Shown here one piece after another: positions 61,101-64,000 of a stretch of 64,000 nucleotides of DNA; position 1 is the first letter of the stretch, and each line of letters begins with the position of its first letter. Below the pieces are notes generated by a model, which was not told where the DNA came from, searched no databases, and saw nothing but the letters and a program-made list of their open reading frames with translations. Location: NCBI GenBank assembly GCA_009760855.2, contig WPIO01000227.1:77001-141000 (forward strand). Reading direction: 5' to 3'. The position numbers were made by a program, and so were the translations under genes. Source of the DNA: Cristatella mucedo. Taxonomy: Eukaryota > Bryozoa > Phylactolaemata > Cristatellidae.

Positions 61101-64000
61101 ATTTCGGTTTAGTTCGGAGCATATCGCTAAATATTAAGATACCTCGATACTGCTCGTTATAGCGTGTGATAACTTGCTGCAGATTGCGGCGCCTTGCATT
61201 AGGCCATTCACACTTGAATAGCTTATCTTGCATGAGTTCAAAGCAGATCGCACAATATCTTGATACTTTAAATCAACCAGTCAGAGCGTGCAGTAGCTTG
61301 CAGCAGAGTGCAGCTCATTGGTTTAGGCAGGCGTACTTGAATAACTCAGTTCTCTTCAGTTTGCTGCAAATCGCTAAATATAAATACACCTCGATACTGC
61401 TCGTTATAGTGTGTGATACCTTGCTGCTGACTGCTGCGCCTAGCATTAGGCCATTCACAATTGAATAACCTACTTTGCATGAAATCGCAGCAAATCTCAC
61501 AATATCTAGATACTTTAAATTAACCCGCCTACGCCTGTGGTAGCTTGCACCAGAGTGCAGCACCTTGCTTTAGGCAACCGCACTTGAATAACTCATTTCG
61601 CTTGAGTTTGCAGAAGATAGCTGAATATAAAGGCATCTCAATACTACTCGTTATATCGTGTGGTGACTTGCTGCAGAGTGCGGCGCCTTGCATTAAGCCA
61701 TTCACACTTGAATAGCTTATTGTGCATGACTTCACAGCAGATCGCACAATATCTAGATACTTTAAAAACAACCCGTCAAGTCATGCAGTAGCTCGGAGAG
61801 GAGCACAGGCCTTGCTTTTTGCGATCATAATTAAATAACTTATTTCGCTTGAGTTTGCAGCAGATCGCAAAATATCTAGGTACTTTAAATCAACCCGTCA
61901 GAGCGTGCAGTAGGTTGCAGCAGTGTGCATCTCCTTGCTTTAGGCAATCGCACTTAAATAACTCATTTCGCTTGAGTTAGCAGCAGATCGCTGCATATAA
62001 AGACACCTCGATACTACTCGTTATATCGTGTGATAACTTGCTGCAGAGTGCTGTGCCTTGCATTAGGCCATTAACACTTGACATGCTTTATTTGCATGAG
62101 TCCACTGCAGATCGCACAATATCTAAATACTTTAAACCAACCCGTCAGAGCGTGCAGTAGCTTGCAGCAGTGTGCATCTCCTTTCTTTAGGCAATCGCAC
62201 TTAAATAACTCATTTCGCTTGAGTTTGCAGCAGATCGCTGAATGTAAAGATACTTCGATACTGCTCGTTATATCGTGTGATAACATGCTACAGATTACGG
62301 CGCCTTGCATTAGGCCATTCACACTTGTATAGCTTATTTTGCATGACTTCACTGCAGATCCCATTATATCTAGATACTTTAAATCAACCCGTCAAGTCAT
62401 GCAGTCGCTCGGAGAGGAGTGCAGGCCTTGCTTTAGGCAATCGCAATTGAATAACTCATTTCGCTTGAGTGTCCAGCAGATCGCAGAATATGAAGACACT
62501 TCGATACTGCTCGTTATAGCATTTGATAACTTGCTGCAGAGTGCGGCGCCTTGCATTAAGCCATTCACACTTGAATAGCTAATTTTGCATGAATTCACAG
62601 CAGATCGCACAATATCTAGATACTTTAAAAACAACCCGTCAAGTCATGCAGTAGCTCGGAGAGGAGTGCAGGCCTTGCTTTAGGCAATCGCACTTAAATA
62701 ACTCATTTCGGTTGAGTTTGCAGCCAATCGCTAAATAAAAATACACCTCGATACTGCTCGTTATAGCCTGTGATAACTTGCTGCAGAGTGCTGGGCCTTG
62801 CATTAGGCCATTCATACATTAATAGCTTATTCTGCATGAGTTCACTGCAGATCGCACAATATCTAGATACTCTAAATCAACCCGTCTAAGCCTGCGGTAG
62901 CTTGCAGCAGAGTGCACGTCCTTGGTTTAGGCAATCGTACATGAATAATTCATTTCGGTTAAGTTTGCAGCAGATCGCTGAATATAAAGACACCTCGATA
63001 CTGCTCGTTATAGTGGGCGATAGCTTGCTGCAGAGTGCGGTGCCTAGCATTAGGCCATTCACACTTAACTAACCTACTTTGCATGAGATCGCAGCAGATT
63101 GCACAATATCTAGATACTTAAAATCAACCGGTCTAAGCATGCTGTAGCTCGGAGCAGAGTGCAGGCCTTGCTTTAGGCAATCGCACTTGAATAACTTATT
63201 TCGCTTGTGTTTGCAGCAGATCGCTGAATATGAAGACACCTCGATACAGCTCGTTTTAGCGTGTGACAACTTGCTACAGAGTGAGGCGCCTTGCATTAAG
63301 CCATTCACACTGGAACAGCTTATCTTGCATGAGTTCACAGCAGATCGCAAAATATCTAGATACTTTAAATCAACCCGCCAGAGCGTGCAGTCGTTTGCAG
63401 CATAATGCAGCGCCTTGCTTCAGGCAATCGCACTTGAATAACTCATTTCGCTTGAGTTTGCAGCTGATTGCTGAATATAAAGACACCTCGATACTGGTCG
63501 TTATAGTGTGCGATAGCTTGGTGCAGAGTGCGGTGCCTACCATTAGGCCATTCACAATTAACTAACCTACTTCGCATGAGATCGCAGCAGATTGCACAAT
63601 ATCTAGATACTTTAAATCAACCCGTCAAGTCATGCAGTCGCTCGGAGAGGAGTGCAGGCCTTGCTTTCGGCAATCGTTTGTAAATAACTCATTTTGGTTG
63701 AGTTTGCAGCAGATCGCTGAATATAAAGACACCTCGATACTGCTCGTAATATCGTGTGATAACTTGCTGCAGATTGCGGCGCCTTGCATTAGGCCATTAA
63801 AAATTGAATAACCTATTTTGCATGAGATAGCAGATGATCACACAATGTCTAGATACTTTAAATCAACCCGTCAGAGCGTGCAGTAGCTAAAAGCAGAGTG
63901 AAACTCCTTGCTTTAGGCAATTGCACTTGAATAACTCATTTCGCTTGAGTTCGCAGAAGATCGTTGAATATTAAGTCACCTCGATACTAGTCGTTATATC

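Larger units (their letters stand above)
53301..64000. repeat. Satellite family IV: 124 + 123-bp dimer array
   Basis: Mostly regular alternation of monomer IVa (gatcgctgaatataaagaca, cctcgatactgctcgttat, agcgtgtgataacttgctgc, cttgcattaggccattcac) and monomer IVb (gatcgcacaatatctagata, ctttaaatcaacccgtc, ttgctttaggcaatcgcac, aactcatttcgcttgag). Landmarks at 63207, 63331 and 63454 give 124 and 123 bases, a dimer of 247. About 43 dimers; the last is cut by the window end. Alternation breaks at a few points, for example near 61800-61900 where IVb-like monomers adjoin. The many open frames here are parallel readings of the dimer and not genes. Confidence 0.95.

Noticed and set aside
5802-64000. 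Dozens of 60-167-codon frames with recurring peptides (for example ISSRQISVHRDNSWQLV, LSLQQIAEYKDTSILLV)
   Set aside because: They recur because the 124-bp monomer recurs. 124 is not a multiple of 3, so a frame reads successive monomers in different phases. Many overlap antisense frames of equal length.
5802-64000. CRISPR array
   Set aside because: The repeats are 124 bp and contiguous, with no constant short repeat separated by unique spacers, no cas genes, and the context is eukaryotic.

Overview
This window is gene-free, repeat-built nuclear DNA from a eukaryote, most likely an animal. I find no convincing protein-coding gene, rRNA gene, functional tRNA gene or CRISPR array. The evidence for an animal is two 3' fragments of a CR1/L2-type non-LTR retrotransposon with (ATT)n tails, plus one tRNA-derived SINE. 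The species cannot be named from the sequence. Nearly all the short open frames that can be drawn here are chance frames running through tandem repeats.

Layout. (1) 1-5801: three copies (A cut by the window, B of about 2.66 kb, C truncated) of a macro-repeat. Each unit has a left flank of about 0.5 kb, a short anchor element, one or more blocks of a 15-bp minisatellite, and a right flank of about 0.35 kb. The 15-bp units change in a fixed order along every block. (2) 5802-42013: about 36 kb of a head-to-tail 124-bp satellite (family I), interrupted by a LINE fragment (about 13821-14400) and a SINE (about 24823-24994). Higher-order structure shows as a recurring 81-bp short monomer (23.9-34.9 kb) and a recurring BamHI-bearing monomer (35.0-40.6 kb). 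(3) 42014-47919: family II, a diverged form with the same 124-bp period, containing a duplicated 13-15-monomer block. One block copy carries a second LINE fragment and the other has the empty site. (4) 47920-53300: family III, with 3-monomer and roughly 8-monomer higher-order repeats and a short run of dimers. (5) 53300-64000: family IV, mostly strict alternation of a 124-bp and a 123-bp monomer (about 247-bp dimers), with a recent 1,230-bp-offset duplication.

How it fits together. The four satellite families keep the same length and the same two conserved word blocks while the sequence between them changes, so they look like successive layers of one satellite expanded by unequal exchange. 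All three transposon fragments lie inside satellite monomers, in the same orientation. The sites I examined return to satellite phase after the insertion, so they are later insertions. The most informative observations are the fixed order of 15-mer variants, the LINE insertion that can be dated against a satellite duplication, and the constant 124-bp period across diverged families. All alignments were made by eye; family boundaries inside the satellite are approximate.
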